From contig NZ_GL892005.1 in the NCBI RefSeq assembly GCF_000213575.1, positions 281,995 to 345,994 of the forward strand: a DNA stretch of 64,000 nucleotides, read 5' to 3'. Positions 52,566 through 63,386 of this stretch are shown in pieces. The notes under the pieces were generated by a model, which was not told the DNA's origin, did no database searches, and saw only the letters and a program-made list of their open reading frames with translations. The position numbers and the translations under genes were made by a program. This stretch comes from Dysgonomonas mossii DSM 22836. GTDB taxonomy: Bacteria > Bacteroidota > Bacteroidia > Bacteroidales > Dysgonomonadaceae. Each line of letters opens with the position of its first letter. Positions within the stretch are counted from its first letter, which is position 1.

Positions 52566-53453
52566 ATGGGTAAAATATCTAAGGAAGTAAAAATAGGCAT
52601 GGCTTTTGTAATTGCAATATTTATATTGTATTACGGAATCAGTTTCTTGAAAGGAATTAACTTGTTCAGGCCATCTAATTCGTATATGGTAGTTTTTGAC
52701 GATGTTGCCGGATTAACACAGGCTACACCGGTAACTCTAAACGGTTATCCGATCGGTTTGGTATCTTCTATGAAATTGGATGCAGAACACGGAAATCGTA
52801 TCATTACTTATTTGGATATGAACAAAGGAGTGCAATTACCCAAAGGTAGTAAAATGATATTAGATGTATCGATGTTAGGTTCTGCCACAATTATAGTTGA
52901 GGAGGGTGATAATAAAACAGAGTTTATCTCTTCTTCAGACACTATAATCGGTTTCCGAAATAAAGGCATGTTAGACGCGGCAGGGGGAATGATCCCTCAG
53001 ATTCAGAATCTCATGCCAAAGATAGATTCTATATTGACAGGTATAAATGTACTGGTCAATAATCCTGCTTTATCTCAATCTTTGTCCGATGTGAATCAAA
53101 TAACAGGAGATTTAGCTAAAACAACCAAACAACTCAATGTAATGATGGGAGCATTAAATAAAGATGTGCCTACAATTACCGGAAATCTTAGTCAGGCTTC
53201 AACCGATTTTGCTACTATGTCGAAACAATTCAACCAAATTGATTTGGCTTCTACTTATAAGTCTGTTGATGCAACCGTGAAAAGCTTAGAAAATCTTTCA
53301 GCAAAAATGAATTCGAAAGACGGATCTATTGGTCTGTTGCTGAATGATAGACAACTCTATGATAGTATTGTCAATACCATGAGTAACGCATCGTTGCTTC
53401 TTAAAGATGTAAAAGAAAACCCTTCTCGTTATATTAATGTCAAGGTGTTTTAA
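52566..53453 (+). CDS. MlaD/MCE-domain lipid-transport protein
   Basis: Inner-membrane-anchored periplasmic protein that moves phospholipids between membranes. 295 aa: a short cytoplasmic start, one membrane helix (IGMAFVIAIFILYYGISFL, about residues 10-28), an MCE domain (about 40-118: YMVVFDDVAGLTQATPVTLNGYPIGLV) and a helical C-terminal part (about 145-290). No Mla permease or ATPase is nearby; in this phylum those are often encoded elsewhere. Confidence 0.88.
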   Translation: MGKISKEVKIGMAFVIAIFILYYGISFLKGINLFRPSNSYMVVFDDVAGLTQATPVTLNGYPIGLVSSMKLDAEHGNRIITYLDMNKGVQLPKGSKMILDVSMLGSATIIVEEGDNKTEFISSSDTIIGFRNKGMLDAAGGMIPQIQNLMPKIDSILTGINVLVNNPALSQSLSDVNQITGDLAKTTKQLNVMMGALNKDVPTITGNLSQASTDFATMSKQFNQIDLASTYKSVDATVKSLENLSAKMNSKDGSIGLLLNDRQLYDSIVNTMSNASLLLKDVKENPSRYINVKVF

Positions 53454-53775
53454 AGTCATTATTTAGAATTATTCTAAATAGGCAAAAAACATTATTTTTT
53501 GTAAAGGTGTAACACGTATGCTTTCTGAGAGATATTTCAGAATTGTTAAAATTTTGTTACATTTCATTATTGGCTACTAAGGTCTTGATTTAGATAGGCT
53601 TTTGAAGGTACTTCCCCTCTGATTGGGTTAAAGCTCTATAAGTAGTTGATATTAAATGAGATGCTTGCTTGTGGCGAATTCCAAATTTATACCCACTTTT
53701 TTTTATTGAAAATATTTTAGAAATTTACATTCGGAAGCAATTAATAAATATTCAAATTCATATTAAATAACGTAA
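53454..53775. other. Intergenic region upstream of dnaA
   Basis: 322 bp with no gene. It begins with an inverted repeat (TATTTAGAAT, T, ATTCTAAATA; 53460-53480) that could end the amidase-MCE transcript. I looked for DnaA boxes (TTATNCACA) and found only degenerate matches (TTATACCCA and TGTGGCGAA), so I do not call an origin. No convincing -7/-33 pair for dnaA was found. Confidence 0.55.
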
Positions 53776-55179
53776 ATGGAACAAGTGTCAGCTCAGAAAT
53801 TATGGTCAAATTGTTTGAAGGTTTTTCAGGATAATGTAACTGAGGCCGCTTTCAAGACATGGTTTCTGCCTATTGTCCCACTCTCGTACGAAAACAGGGT
53901 GTTTACGATACAAGTTCCCAGCCAATTCTTTTACGAATATTTAGAAGACAAGTTCATTGATTTGCTCAAAGCCACATTATATAGAGAAATAGGTAGCGAT
54001 ACGATATTGCAATATCGCATACTTATGGAAAATACTACAAATACATTAGTAGACTATCGTGGCGATGCAAAATCTTCTACAGATAAGATTGTACTAGGAA
54101 AGAATACAAACAAAGTTCCGAATCCATTCCAAAAAGTAGTAGCGGATGATTTTGATTCGCAACTGAATAATAAATATACATTCGATAACTTTTTTGAAGG
54201 AGAAAGTAACAAGCTGGCTCGTACCGCAGGGGAAACTATAACAAGAAATCCAGGGAAAACAGCCTTCAATCCTTTGTTTGTTCATGGAACATCAGGTGTG
54301 GGTAAAACGCATTTGTGTCATGCGATAGGAAATAGCATTAAGGAACAATATCCGGAGAAACGTGTATTATATGTATCTGCTCATTTATTTAAAGTGCAAT
54401 ATGCAGATGCGGGACGATATAATACGACCAATGATTTTATCAATTTCTATCAGGGCATAGATGTCCTTATTATAGACGATATTCACGAATTGGCCGGAAT
54501 AGAGAAAACGCAGAATACATTATTTCATATATTCAATCATTTACATCAAAACAATAAGCAACTTATTCTCACTTGCGACAAGTCTCCTTCGGAGCTACAT
54601 GGTGTTGAAGAACGATTGCTGACTCGCTTTAGATGGGGATTAACTACTAAAGTTGATAATCCCGACAAGCAGTTAAGATTGAAAATCCTTCAGAATAAGA
54701 TATTACACGATGGATTGTCTATTCCTGAGGATGTAGTAGATTATATAGCTGAAAATGTTACAGATAATGCTCGTGACTTAGAGGGTATCATTGTTTCTAT
54801 TATGGCTCACTCTTTGGTATATAACAAAGAGATAGATTTGCCTTTAGCCAGACGAGTTATTGGTCAGGCAATAAAGAAGATAGAAGCAAAGAAAATCACA
54901 ATTAATACAATAGAATCTGCTGTTTGTGATTTCTACAATATCAAGAGCGAACTTATTCATACGGCTTCAAGAAAACGTCAGATAGTGCAAGCAAGACAGG
55001 TAGCGATGTATCTTTCTAAGAGCTATACAGAAATGTCCCTTGCTCAGATCGGTTCTCTAATAGGGAAGAAAAACCATGCGACGGTACTCCACGCATGCAG
55101 AACAGTACGAGAGCAAATGGAAGTAGATAAAGCGTTCCGAGAGGAAGTTGCTGAAATAGAAAAGAAATTAAAAGGTTGA
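53776..55179 (+). CDS. dnaA: Chromosomal replication initiator DnaA
   Basis: Opens the replication origin. The 467-aa protein has domain I (about residues 5-75: WSNCLKVFQDNVTEAAFKTWFLPI), a variable linker, AAA+ domain III (about 130-345) with Walker A HGTSGVGKTHL, Walker B VLIIDDIHEL and LLTRFRWG sensor, and DNA-binding domain IV with the DnaA signature SLAQIGSLIGKKNHATVLHACRTV (about 430-453). A terminator hairpin starts inside its last codons. Confidence 0.97.
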   Translation: MEQVSAQKLWSNCLKVFQDNVTEAAFKTWFLPIVPLSYENRVFTIQVPSQFFYEYLEDKFIDLLKATLYREIGSDTILQYRILMENTTNTLVDYRGDAKSSTDKIVLGKNTNKVPNPFQKVVADDFDSQLNNKYTFDNFFEGESNKLARTAGETITRNPGKTAFNPLFVHGTSGVGKTHLCHAIGNSIKEQYPEKRVLYVSAHLFKVQYADAGRYNTTNDFINFYQGIDVLIIDDIHELAGIEKTQNTLFHIFNHLHQNNKQLILTCDKSPSELHGVEERLLTRFRWGLTTKVDNPDKQLRLKILQNKILHDGLSIPEDVVDYIAENVTDNARDLEGIIVSIMAHSLVYNKEIDLPLARRVIGQAIKKIEAKKITINTIESAVCDFYNIKSELIHTASRKRQIVQARQVAMYLSKSYTEMSLAQIGSLIGKKNHATVLHACRTVREQMEVDKAFREEVAEIEKKLKG

Positions 55180-55204
55180 ATTTGAGAATTCAACCTTTTT
55201 TTCT
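55170..55204 (+). terminator. Terminator overlapping the dnaA stop codon
   Basis: A 13-bp stem (AAAAGGTTGAATT, loop TGAG, perfect complement) followed by six Ts. It begins in the dnaA coding sequence; the TGA stop (55177-55179) is inside the stem. Confidence 0.92.
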
Positions 55205-55360
55205 TTGCTTCTGTTTTCTCTGTAAAATCATGTGTACGCAAACTAACTTTACAATATCGAAATTTTCCTTTTTTCATAATCAACGCTTGAGATTATACTG
55301 TTCTGAATACATCAACTAAGAATATTCGGGTTGAAATAGATACTTAAGCCTAATATTTAG

Positions 55361-55368
55361 TATTTTTG
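55361..55368 (+). promoter_or_regulatory. -7 box of smpB
   Basis: TATTTTTG, 29 nt before the smpB ATG. No TTG at 19-21 nt spacing. Confidence 0.4.
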
Positions 55369-55397
55369 TAAGTTTGGATAAGAATGCTTATATAATT

Positions 55398-55850
55398 ATG
55401 AATCAATCAAACATAAATATAAAGAATAAACGTGCAAGTTTTGATTACGAATTTATCGAAACATATACTGCCGGCATTGTGCTTACAGGAACAGAAATAA
55501 AATCTATCCGTCTTGGTAAAGCCAGTCTGGTGGATACATTTTGTATGTTCGAGAAGAATGAGCTGTGGGTACGTAATATGTATATTGCAGAATATTTTTA
55601 TGGTTCGTATAACAATCATGCTGCACGTAGTGATCGCAAACTTTTGTTGAATAAGAAGGAGCTGAAAAAAATACAGCGATTGGTAAAAGAAACAGGGTAT
55701 ACGATCGTCCCTACCCGTATTTTCTTAAACGAGCGGGGTTTAGCTAAGGTAAATATAGCTGTAGCACGAGGTAAAAAACAATATGATAAACGTCAGTCGC
55801 TACGCGAGAAAGACGATAAACGTGCTATGGATCGTGCTATGAAGCATTAA
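55398..55850 (+). CDS. smpB: SsrA-binding protein SmpB
   Basis: Carries tmRNA to stalled ribosomes. The protein has the SmpB hallmarks: [51 protein letters not shown], and the basic tail ([24 protein letters not shown]). The frame opens at 55374, but ATG at 55398 ([15 protein letters not shown]) is the normal start (150 aa). The first gene of a likely run with DUF6056 and metH (gaps of 11 and 4 nt). Confidence 0.94.
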   Translation: MNQSNINIKNKRASFDYEFIETYTAGIVLTGTEIKSIRLGKASLVDTFCMFEKNELWVRNMYIAEYFYGSYNNHAARSDRKLLLNKKELKKIQRLVKETGYTIVPTRIFLNERGLAKVNIAVARGKKQYDKRQSLREKDDKRAMDRAMKH

Positions 55851-55861
55851 TTGTATAGGTA

Positions 55862-57235
55862 ATGTCACAGGGATTTACAAGGATTTTATTGGAGCAAAAA
55901 TACATTGTTCTGACTTCCATATTACTGTTCTTCGGTATTTATGGACTGAATCATTATTTCCCTATAACGCTTGATGACTGGACATACAGTATGACTGCCG
56001 AAGGCAATAGAGTTGGCTTTTCTGACATTATTCCGTATCAATATGTTCATTACTTCAAGTGGGGAGGACGCTCGGTTGTTCATGCGATAGCTCAGTTTAT
56101 GCTTGCTGCAGGTGTTTTCTGGGGGGATGTTATCAATAGCATTGGGTATATAGTATTAGTTGTAACAATCTATTATATAGTAAATAAAGGAAACAAGAGT
56201 AATTTGTCACTTTTCGTTGCAATAAACTTGTTGATCTGGTTTCTTACTCCCGCATTGATCGAAAATGTTTTTTGGATTACCGGAAGTGCAAATTATATGT
56301 GGGGGACCTTACTCATCCTATTGTTTCTATCTTTCTATTGCTCTGCTTACCTTACAGGAAAGTCTAAAGATAGTTGGATAAAAGCCTTTTCAATGTTTTT
56401 GCTTGGTATTATTGCCGGATGGACAAATGAGAATATGGCTGTGGCGATGATCTTTTTTGTTATATGTTTAATTATATTAGCGAAAAAGGAAAAGCAAACG
56501 TTACACAAATGGATGATATTAGGGCTTATAGGAGCTATTGTAGGATGTGCTTTTATGTTGTTAGCACCAGGCAATTATATAAGAAATGCAGGAGAACTTA
56601 GCAACCTGAATTCGGGAGGCACTGAACCTATATACATGTTTTATGTTTATAGGTTTACAAGCATTTTGAAAATATCTACTTGGTATGCACTTATTCCAAC
56701 GGTTATATATACAATCTTTTTATTCCTATATTTCAAATTCAAAAAGAAAGAAAGTAATAATAAGATATTGTTTTTGTCCTTGTTATTTGCTGTTACAGCA
56801 GGTGTGGGAACGTTGGCTATGACTGGTGCACCTACTTTCCCTACCCGGGTGTGGTTTGCTATACTGATATTCCTGTTTATTGCTACAGGGTTGCTATATG
56901 CCAATCTGGATTTTACCATTTCCTTTATAAAGAAGTCTTTATACTTAACTGTAGGAGTTGCTTCTTTAGTCTTTGTTTATTCATATTGGCTAAGTCTCGA
57001 AGACTTTAAGCGGATACACGGAATATGGGCAGAAAGAGATCGGATTGTGCTTGCTGAAAAGCAAAAAGGGATTAAAGATATTATAATATACGGACGTTTT
57101 ACTGCATCTGAATCTATATTGGTACGTCCCAAAACGGGAGATATTCCTTTGGATTCTATCGAGTGGATGCAGAAAGGGTATGGAAATTATATGGGTGTAA
57201 ACTCAGTTAAAATTTTTGATGTAGAAAATAAATAA
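55862..57235 (+). CDS. DUF6056-like polytopic membrane protein
   Basis: A 457-aa inner-membrane protein with about ten to twelve helices, for example [30 protein letters not shown] and [17 protein letters not shown]-like segments. It has an aromatic, acidic first loop ([11 protein letters not shown]), a pattern reminiscent of GT-C-fold glycosyltransferases that use polyprenyl-linked sugars. I assign it to DUF6056 by overall likeness; no activity is shown. Sits between smpB and metH. Confidence 0.72.
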   Translation: MSQGFTRILLEQKYIVLTSILLFFGIYGLNHYFPITLDDWTYSMTAEGNRVGFSDIIPYQYVHYFKWGGRSVVHAIAQFMLAAGVFWGDVINSIGYIVLVVTIYYIVNKGNKSNLSLFVAINLLIWFLTPALIENVFWITGSANYMWGTLLILLFLSFYCSAYLTGKSKDSWIKAFSMFLLGIIAGWTNENMAVAMIFFVICLIILAKKEKQTLHKWMILGLIGAIVGCAFMLLAPGNYIRNAGELSNLNSGGTEPIYMFYVYRFTSILKISTWYALIPTVIYTIFLFLYFKFKKKESNNKILFLSLLFAVTAGVGTLAMTGAPTFPTRVWFAILIFLFIATGLLYANLDFTISFIKKSLYLTVGVASLVFVYSYWLSLEDFKRIHGIWAERDRIVLAEKQKGIKDIIIYGRFTASESILVRPKTGDIPLDSIEWMQKGYGNYMGVNSVKIFDVENK

Positions 57236-57239
57236 ATTG

Positions 57240-60200
57240 ATGCAAAAGATACAAGATATATTGAAAGAGAGGATACTTATCCTTGATGGTGCTATGGGAA
57301 GCCTTATTCAGCAGTATAAATTGAAAGAAGAGGATTTCAGAGGCGAGCGTTTTCGTGATAGTGCAATATTACAAAAAGGGAATAATGATTTGCTTAATCT
57401 CACACGCCCGGATATAATAGAAGAAATTCATCGAAAGTATCTGGATGCGGGAGCTGATATTATTGAAACAAATACATTCAATGCAACAGCTATATCCTTA
57501 GAGGATTATAACATGTCGCATCTGGCAAAAGAAATAAATAGAGAGGCAGCGAAAATAGCAAAAAAAGCTGCTATAGATTATACAAACCTGAATCCGGATA
57601 AGCCTCGTTTTGTTGCGGGTTCTATTGGACCGACCAATAAAACGGCATCAATGAGCCCTAAGGTTGAAAATCCGATCTATCGTGCTGTTACTTTTGATGA
57701 CTTGTCTTCTGCCTATAAGGAGCAGATAGAAGGGCTTGCGGATGGCGGTGTTGATCTATTGCTCATAGAAACGATATTTGACACGCTAAATGCAAAGGCT
57801 GCCTTATTCGCTGCCGAAGAGGTTCGCAAAGAAAGAAATATAGAGTTGCCGATAATGATATCTGTTACTTTATCAGATAAAGCAGGACGTACATTATCAG
57901 GTCAAACAATAGGAGGATTTTTGGCATCAGTCAATCATATCGATTATCTTTCGGTCGGGCTTAATTGCTCTTTTGGAGCATCGGATATGAAACCATTCTT
58001 AAAGGAATTGGCTCGAATGGCTCCAAGTTTTATCTCAGCATATCCAAATGCAGGGTTGCCAAACCAGTTTGGAGAATATGATCAGACTCCCGATATAATG
58101 GCTGAGCAGATCAGCGAATTCATCGGAGAAGGATTGGTAAATATTATTGGTGGCTGTTGTGGTACAACGCCCGAACATATAGCAAAGTATGTTGATTTGG
58201 TGAAGGATGCAAAACCTCATAAACCTGCCGAAAAGCCAAAATATATGTGGCTTTCGGGTTTAGAGTTGCTAGAGGCTAAGCCTGAAATTAATTTTATCAA
58301 TATAGGAGAACGTCTCAATGTAGCGGGTTCTCGCAAGTTTCTTCGCCTGATAAAAGAAGAGAAATATGAAGAGGCTCTAACTATTGCTCATAAGCAGGTA
58401 GAAGATGGGGCGCAGGTACTCGACGTGAATATGGATGAAGGGCTACTTGATGGGGTAAAAGAAATGACTACTTTCCTCAACATGATGGCCTCCGATCCTG
58501 ATGTCTCTCGTATTCCTGTGATGATTGACTCCTCGAAGTGGGAAGTGTTGGAAGCCGGTCTAAAATGCGTTCAAGGAAAGGCTATTGTAAATTCAATATC
58601 GCTAAAAGGCGGAGAGGAAGAATTTCTTCGTCACGCTCGTCTTGTAAGACAATATGGTGCAGCAGTCATCATAATGGCTTTTGATGAAACAGGGCAAGCC
58701 GATACATTCTCCCGTAGAATAGAAATATGTGAGAGAGCATACAAGTTATTGGTGAATGACGGATTCGATCCGCTTGATATTATCTTCGACCCCAATATTT
58801 TGGCTATAGCTACCGGCATAGAAGAACACCGTAATTATGCTGTTGATTTCCTAGAAACTATTACATGGATAAAGAAAAACCTTCCGCATGCTAAAATTAG
58901 TGGAGGGGTAAGTAATTTATCTTTCTCCTTCCGTGGAAATGACTATGTGCGAGAAGCCATGCATGCCGTATTCCTCTATTATGCTATTCAGAGGGGAATG
59001 GATATGGGTATTGTTAATCCGGGGCAATCGGTGGTGTATGATGATATTCCACTCGAACTTAAAGATCTGGTAGAAGATGTGATCTTTAACCGCAGACCGG
59101 AAGCTACTGACGAACTTATCGAATATGCAGAACGCATTAAAAATGAGAAGAACGGGCAGACTGAACAAAAAGTGGAAGAGTGGAGATCATTCCCGCTTGA
59201 TGAACGTATCCAGTACTCATTAATAAAGGGTATTAGCGACCACTTGGAAGAAGACTTGGAAGAAGCTCTCAAAGTATATCCTAAGGCTGTGGATATAATT
59301 GATAAGCCTCTGATGGACGGTATGAACAAGGTCGGCGACCTGTTTGGCTCGGGTAAGATGTTTTTGCCGCAAGTGGTGAAAACAGCTCGTACAATGAAGC
59401 GTGCCGTGGCTATTCTTCAACCAACACTGGAAGCGCAGAAATCATCTTCGGCAGGGAGCAATAAAGCCGGAAAGCTTGTTATTGCGACTGTGAAAGGCGA
59501 TGTCCATGATATCGGTAAAAACATTGTAGCTATAATTCTTGCTTGCAACAACTATGAAGTTATAGACTTGGGGGTTATGACTCCTCCTGAGGTTATTATT
59601 CAGAAAGTAAAGGAAGAACAGCCGGATATTCTTTGCTTAAGCGGATTGATTACCCCATCGCTGGAAGAAATGAGTATTGTTGCTCACGAGATGGAAAAGG
59701 CAGGATTCTCTATTCCATTGATGATTGGCGGTGCAACTACATCTAAACTGCATACAGCAATAAAGATAGATCCTAAATATAATAATGGATCAGTAGTTTA
59801 TGTAAAAGATGCGTCTCAGGCTCCTGCTGCTGTAAGTAAATTAATAAATCCGAATACAAAAGAAAATTATATAAACGAAGTAAAACAGGAATATTCTCAA
59901 TTAAGAGATAATGCCGGAGATAAAAAGGCAGATCTGTTACCTCTATCTGAAGTTTTAGATAAAGGAATGCCAATAGACTGGTCTGAATATAAAACACCTG
60001 AGCCGAAAGTAAAAGGGCGACAGGTTTTGAAGAAGATACTGGTTGATGAAATAGTTCCGTATGTGGATTGGAAGTTCTTCTTCCATTCATGGAATTTGTC
60101 AGCTCGTTATGCATCCGTGCAGCATATTGATGATTGTTCTTCGTGTCGTACGTCATGGTTGAATTCTTTTCCCGAGCACGAACGAGAAAAAGCAAGCGAA

Positions 60201-60932
60201 GGTATGCAGCTTTATAAAGATGCGAAGGCATTGTTAGATCAATTGATATTTGATAAAGTAGGGTATATCAATGCTGTTTTTGGTGTTTTCGAGGCATATA
60301 GCGAAAATGAATGTCTTTACATCGATGATGTCTGTTTTCCTATGCTTCGTCAGCAAAAAAAGAATGACAGAGGAGAATATTTGTCTCTTTGCGATTTTGT
60401 TGCACCTAAATCATCCGGCAAGAAGGACTATGTAGGAGGTTTTACAGTAACTGCCGGAGTAGGCTCGAATGAATTGATGAGCGAATTCGAGCAGCAGGGT
60501 GACGAATACAAAGTTCTATTACTAAAGTCAGTGTTAGATCGGTTGGCAGAAGCTACAACTGAGTGGTTGCACGCAAAAATAAGAAGAGAGTATTGGGGCT
60601 TTGCTGCTGACGAAAATATTTCAGTCAATGATATGTTTACTCTTAAATATCAGGGTATTCGTCCGGCAGTAGGCTATCCGTCTATTCCCGATCAGTCTAT
60701 CAACTTTTTGTTGAATAATGACCTGCTACAATCGAAAGAAATAGGAGTAGAACTTACCGAAAATGGCGTTATGTTACCCAATGCTTCGGTAAGTGGAATA
60801 ATCATATCTCATCCTAAATCGAAATATTTTAATATTGGAAATATTCTCGATGATCAGATGGAATCCTATGTTGAAAGAAGGGGAGAGGAAGCAGAGGTCA
60901 TTCGCAAATTTTTAAGTGCGAATCTGATATAA
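57240..60932 (+). CDS. metH: Cobalamin-dependent methionine synthase
   Basis: Transfers a methyl group from methyltetrahydrofolate to homocysteine via cob(I)alamin. 1230 aa, close to E. coli MetH (1227). Domains in order: homocysteine-binding (about residues 5-325, with zinc-binding NCSFG and [10 protein letters not shown]), pterin-binding (about 355-615, [15 protein letters not shown]), B12 cap and B12-binding (about 650-880, with [10 protein letters not shown], whose His ligates cobalt), and the reactivation domain that binds SAM (about 900-1230). ATG at 57240 is used; a TTG 3 nt earlier is spurious. Unlike metK, it has no riboswitch in front. Confidence 0.97.
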   Translation: MQKIQDILKERILILDGAMGSLIQQYKLKEEDFRGERFRDSAILQKGNNDLLNLTRPDIIEEIHRKYLDAGADIIETNTFNATAISLEDYNMSHLAKEINREAAKIAKKAAIDYTNLNPDKPRFVAGSIGPTNKTASMSPKVENPIYRAVTFDDLSSAYKEQIEGLADGGVDLLLIETIFDTLNAKAALFAAEEVRKERNIELPIMISVTLSDKAGRTLSGQTIGGFLASVNHIDYLSVGLNCSFGASDMKPFLKELARMAPSFISAYPNAGLPNQFGEYDQTPDIMAEQISEFIGEGLVNIIGGCCGTTPEHIAKYVDLVKDAKPHKPAEKPKYMWLSGLELLEAKPEINFINIGERLNVAGSRKFLRLIKEEKYEEALTIAHKQVEDGAQVLDVNMDEGLLDGVKEMTTFLNMMASDPDVSRIPVMIDSSKWEVLEAGLKCVQGKAIVNSISLKGGEEEFLRHARLVRQYGAAVIIMAFDETGQADTFSRRIEICERAYKLLVNDGFDPLDIIFDPNILAIATGIEEHRNYAVDFLETITWIKKNLPHAKISGGVSNLSFSFRGNDYVREAMHAVFLYYAIQRGMDMGIVNPGQSVVYDDIPLELKDLVEDVIFNRRPEATDELIEYAERIKNEKNGQTEQKVEEWRSFPLDERIQYSLIKGISDHLEEDLEEALKVYPKAVDIIDKPLMDGMNKVGDLFGSGKMFLPQVVKTARTMKRAVAILQPTLEAQKSSSAGSNKAGKLVIATVKGDVHDIGKNIVAIILACNNYEVIDLGVMTPPEVIIQKVKEEQPDILCLSGLITPSLEEMSIVAHEMEKAGFSIPLMIGGATTSKLHTAIKIDPKYNNGSVVYVKDASQAPAAVSKLINPNTKENYINEVKQEYSQLRDNAGDKKADLLPLSEVLDKGMPIDWSEYKTPEPKVKGRQVLKKILVDEIVPYVDWKFFFHSWNLSARYASVQHIDDCSSCRTSWLNSFPEHEREKASEGMQLYKDAKALLDQLIFDKVGYINAVFGVFEAYSENECLYIDDVCFPMLRQQKKNDRGEYLSLCDFVAPKSSGKKDYVGGFTVTAGVGSNELMSEFEQQGDEYKVLLLKSVLDRLAEATTEWLHAKIRREYWGFAADENISVNDMFTLKYQGIRPAVGYPSIPDQSINFLLNNDLLQSKEIGVELTENGVMLPNASVSGIIISHPKSKYFNIGNILDDQMESYVERRGEEAEVIRKFLSANLI

Positions 60933-60980
60933 ATATAAAATAAGGGACAAAACAGGTAAATAAGAAACCTTCAATAAAGT

Positions 60981-60998
60981 GTTACTTTTGTCACTTTT
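60981..60998 (+). promoter_or_regulatory. Tandem 9-nt motif (GTYACYTTT)2, site C
   Basis: GTTACTTTTGTCACTTTT, two direct repeats with a 9-nt period, 71 nt before the metal-permease gene and pointing toward it. It includes TACTTTTG, a -7-like box; no TTTG lies at -33. Confidence 0.5.
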
Positions 60999-61068
60999 CT
61001 GGAAAATAGAAACGATAATTGTTTCTCATTCTAGAAATGTATGATTCAGAAAAAATAATATTATCACA

Positions 61069-61911
61069 ATGGAATTTTTTGATCTTCTATCCTATAGCTT
61101 TTTTCAGAATGCTCTTCTAGGTAGTCTTTTTGCCTCTATTGCGTGTGGAATTATAGGATCGTATGTTGTTATCCGCAGATTAGTTTTTATTAGTGGAGGG
61201 ATAACACATGCTTCGCTCGGTGGTATAGGAATGGGCTTTTATTTTGGGTGGAATCCAATTCTGTCGGCAATGATTTTTTCTATACTGTCGGCATTTGGTA
61301 TTGAGTGGCTTTCTTCAAGGCAGGGTGTTAGAGAAGACTCTGCTATTGGCTCATTCTGGTCTTTAGGGATGGCTGTTGGTATTATTTTCATCTATCTAAA
61401 GCCTGGGTTTGCCCCCAATCTTTCCGATTATCTCTTTGGGAATATTTTAACTATAACAAAACCAGATATTGTATATCTGGCTGTTTTATCATTGGTGCTT
61501 ATCATTGTTTTTTTACTTTTTGGGCGACAAATACTTTTTGCAGCATTTGATCCTGATTTTGCAAAGACGCGTAATCTTTCTGTCAATCTGATTAAGTATG
61601 CTATGATGATGGGTATAGCAATAACAATCGTTTTGTCTATCCGTTTGGTTGGGATCGTTCTGTTGATGTCTATATTGACTGTTCCTCAGATGACAGCAAA
61701 TCTATTCACTTCTAATTTTGTGAAGATGATTTTGCTATCTATTCTTATAGGGTTCGTAGGCTGTTTGGTCGGATTGTTTCTTTCTGCTGTTTTGGACGTA
61801 CCATCCGGCGTATTTATTATTTTTACTCAGATAATAGTATTTCTTGTATCCCGATGGATCGTCAAATTAATACATAAGAAGCAATTGATCGGTTCTTTAG
61901 AGAGGAACTGA
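61069..61911 (+). CDS. Metal ABC transporter permease (ZnuB/MntB type)
   Basis: Integral membrane subunit of a zinc or manganese/iron importer. The 280-aa protein has about eight helices, the family start LLSYSFFQNALLGSLFASIACGIIGSYVVIRRLVFISGGITHASLGGIG, and ends in a basic tail. No ATP-binding or solute-binding gene is adjacent: upstream is metH, downstream convergent ThrE-type genes. So the complex must be completed from elsewhere. The metal is not identifiable. Confidence 0.88.
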   Translation: MEFFDLLSYSFFQNALLGSLFASIACGIIGSYVVIRRLVFISGGITHASLGGIGMGFYFGWNPILSAMIFSILSAFGIEWLSSRQGVREDSAIGSFWSLGMAVGIIFIYLKPGFAPNLSDYLFGNILTITKPDIVYLAVLSLVLIIVFLLFGRQILFAAFDPDFAKTRNLSVNLIKYAMMMGIAITIVLSIRLVGIVLLMSILTVPQMTANLFTSNFVKMILLSILIGFVGCLVGLFLSAVLDVPSGVFIIFTQIIVFLVSRWIVKLIHKKQLIGSLERN

Positions 61912-61939
61912 TTAACAGATAATAAAGTAAATTATAGCA

Positions 61940-62449
61940 TCAGCCTTTTCCTATTATATCTTTCAGTGATATATTTTTTACACTCGATTTTCGGAAAAGC
62001 AGCGCACTGATACATATTCCTATTGCCAAGGTGAATAAAAGAGACATTGTCAGCATAAGATTGTGTGACATCTCTATGAGTATACGAGGGTTCTGCTCTA
62101 CAATTGTTAGGTCTGTAACCTTTATTCCGGCAAGCATCGTTTTATAAGCAAACATACCCGGTATCATCGTAATACAGGCCGGCATTGTAAATACAACAGG
62201 AGGACTGTCTACCTTATGTGCAGCAAAAATGCCTATCAGTCCTATCAATACAGATCCCGCCAGAGTTGCGGTTATTAACCCGAAATCGAGCTGAACCAGA
62301 ATAAAACGAATGCAATGTCCCATTCCTCCCAGCAGGCCGGCTACCCATAACAAACGTTTAGGTGAACCAAATAATATAGCCCAACAGAAGCCGACGATGA
62401 ATGCAATGCCAAAGTCGCGTAGTATATTTATGATAGTAAGTTCTTCCAT
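61940..62449 (-). CDS. Threonine/serine exporter, small subunit (ThrE_2 / YjjB-like)
   Basis: A 169-aa inner-membrane protein with four to five helices (for example IAFIVGFCWAILFG, LITATLAGSVLIGLIGIFAAH). It corresponds to the C-terminal half of ThrE and to YjjB of E. coli (157 aa). It follows the large subunit with 6 nt between them. Confidence 0.82.
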   Translation of the reverse strand: MEELTIINILRDFGIAFIVGFCWAILFGSPKRLLWVAGLLGGMGHCIRFILVQLDFGLITATLAGSVLIGLIGIFAAHKVDSPPVVFTMPACITMIPGMFAYKTMLAGIKVTDLTIVEQNPRILIEMSHNLMLTMSLLFTLAIGICISALLFRKSSVKNISLKDIIGKG

Positions 62450-62455
62450 TTTTTT

Positions 62456-63256
62456 CTAAAAATTATTGATCCCCATTAATGTAATACATAAGGTCATCCC
62501 TGCGGCAATACAAAGTAAAATAAACCCTCCGAATAAGGCTCTGTTGATTGCAGACGAGAGGTATCCTTCTATCAGATCTATAACACAATTTATAAGAGGA
62601 ACTCCCGGTATAAGATATAATACGCCTGTAGCCATAGCTGCTTCGGGATGCGCTCCGATTCCATATAGCCTTCCAAGCCCGGTAATGAGAGTGGTAACAA
62701 AAGCTGCTATCGATATACAAATCATAGAGTTGAAATTCTTCTTCGAGAAGGCGACACGGACAAAATAACCTAAAAAAGCAGCAACGAAAGTTACTACAGC
62801 ATTCATCGAATCTCCTAATGAGAAAAGGCATAGACCTGCACATGAAAGCCCGACAGCTATAGCAACATATATATCTTTATAATATGGTTTAGCTTTGATT
62901 AGAGCAAATTCGTTTTCCGCTTCGGTGATGGAAAGTTTCTCTTCTTTTACTTTCCACGACAAATGTGATATTTCGGTCAAAACAGCAAGGTGGACATTGT
63001 GAGGGGGCGAATTCTTAAATCTGGTGACTGTATTTGCAGGGTCGTTCAGATCTTTTAGCGTAATTAACAGCCCTTTGAACGTCGGATCTATATGCAGATC
63101 AAACTCCCATGTCGAAGCCATTCTCCCCAGATTACTGTTCAGTCTTCCGCAGTGCGCGCCCGATGCAAGTAGATAAGTACCTATATCTAAAATGAGATCA
63201 GCTAAGCGTTGCGCTGGTATTTTTACTTTTTCTGTTGTATCTTTATACTCTAACAT
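62456..63256 (-). CDS. Threonine/serine exporter, large subunit (ThrE / YjjP-like)
   Basis: A 266-aa protein with a soluble N-terminal part (DLILDIGTYLLASGAHCGRLNSNLGRMAS, about residues 17-45) and five helices in the C-terminal half, including GVLYLIPGVPLINCVIDLIEG. It corresponds to the N-terminal half of ThrE and to E. coli YjjP (256 aa). YjjPB exports succinate in E. coli, whereas ThrE exports Thr/Ser; the substrate here is open. It has a -7 box (minus-strand TATCTTTG, 63276-63283). Confidence 0.85.
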   Translation of the reverse strand: MLEYKDTTEKVKIPAQRLADLILDIGTYLLASGAHCGRLNSNLGRMASTWEFDLHIDPTFKGLLITLKDLNDPANTVTRFKNSPPHNVHLAVLTEISHLSWKVKEEKLSITEAENEFALIKAKPYYKDIYVAIAVGLSCAGLCLFSLGDSMNAVVTFVAAFLGYFVRVAFSKKNFNSMICISIAAFVTTLITGLGRLYGIGAHPEAAMATGVLYLIPGVPLINCVIDLIEGYLSSAINRALFGGFILLCIAAGMTLCITLMGINNF

Positions 63257-63275
63257 TCCAACCTTAATTTTACAA

Positions 63276-63283
63276 CAAAGATA
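63276..63283 (-). promoter_or_regulatory. -7 box of ThrE-type operon
   Basis: Minus-strand TATCTTTG, 20 nt before the start codon. No TTG at -33. Confidence 0.45.
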
Positions 63284-63386
63284 TTAAAGAATATTTAATG
63301 TAGTAAACACTTATAATTGAGTTTATAAACGTGAGTTTAATTTATAATAATATATAGCTTTAAATTAGTAATTTAAAAAGAAAACC

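Noticed and set aside
53454-53775. Possible replication origin upstream of dnaA
   Set aside because: Only degenerate matches to the DnaA box (TTATACCCA, TGTGGCGAA), no clustered boxes or AT-rich 13-mers.
57236-57240. SAM or cobalamin riboswitch for metH
   Set aside because: metH starts 4 nt after the previous stop codon; there is no leader.
59773-60231. 152-codon minus-strand frame inside metH
   Set aside because: Antisense shadow of a highly conserved gene; low-complexity product.
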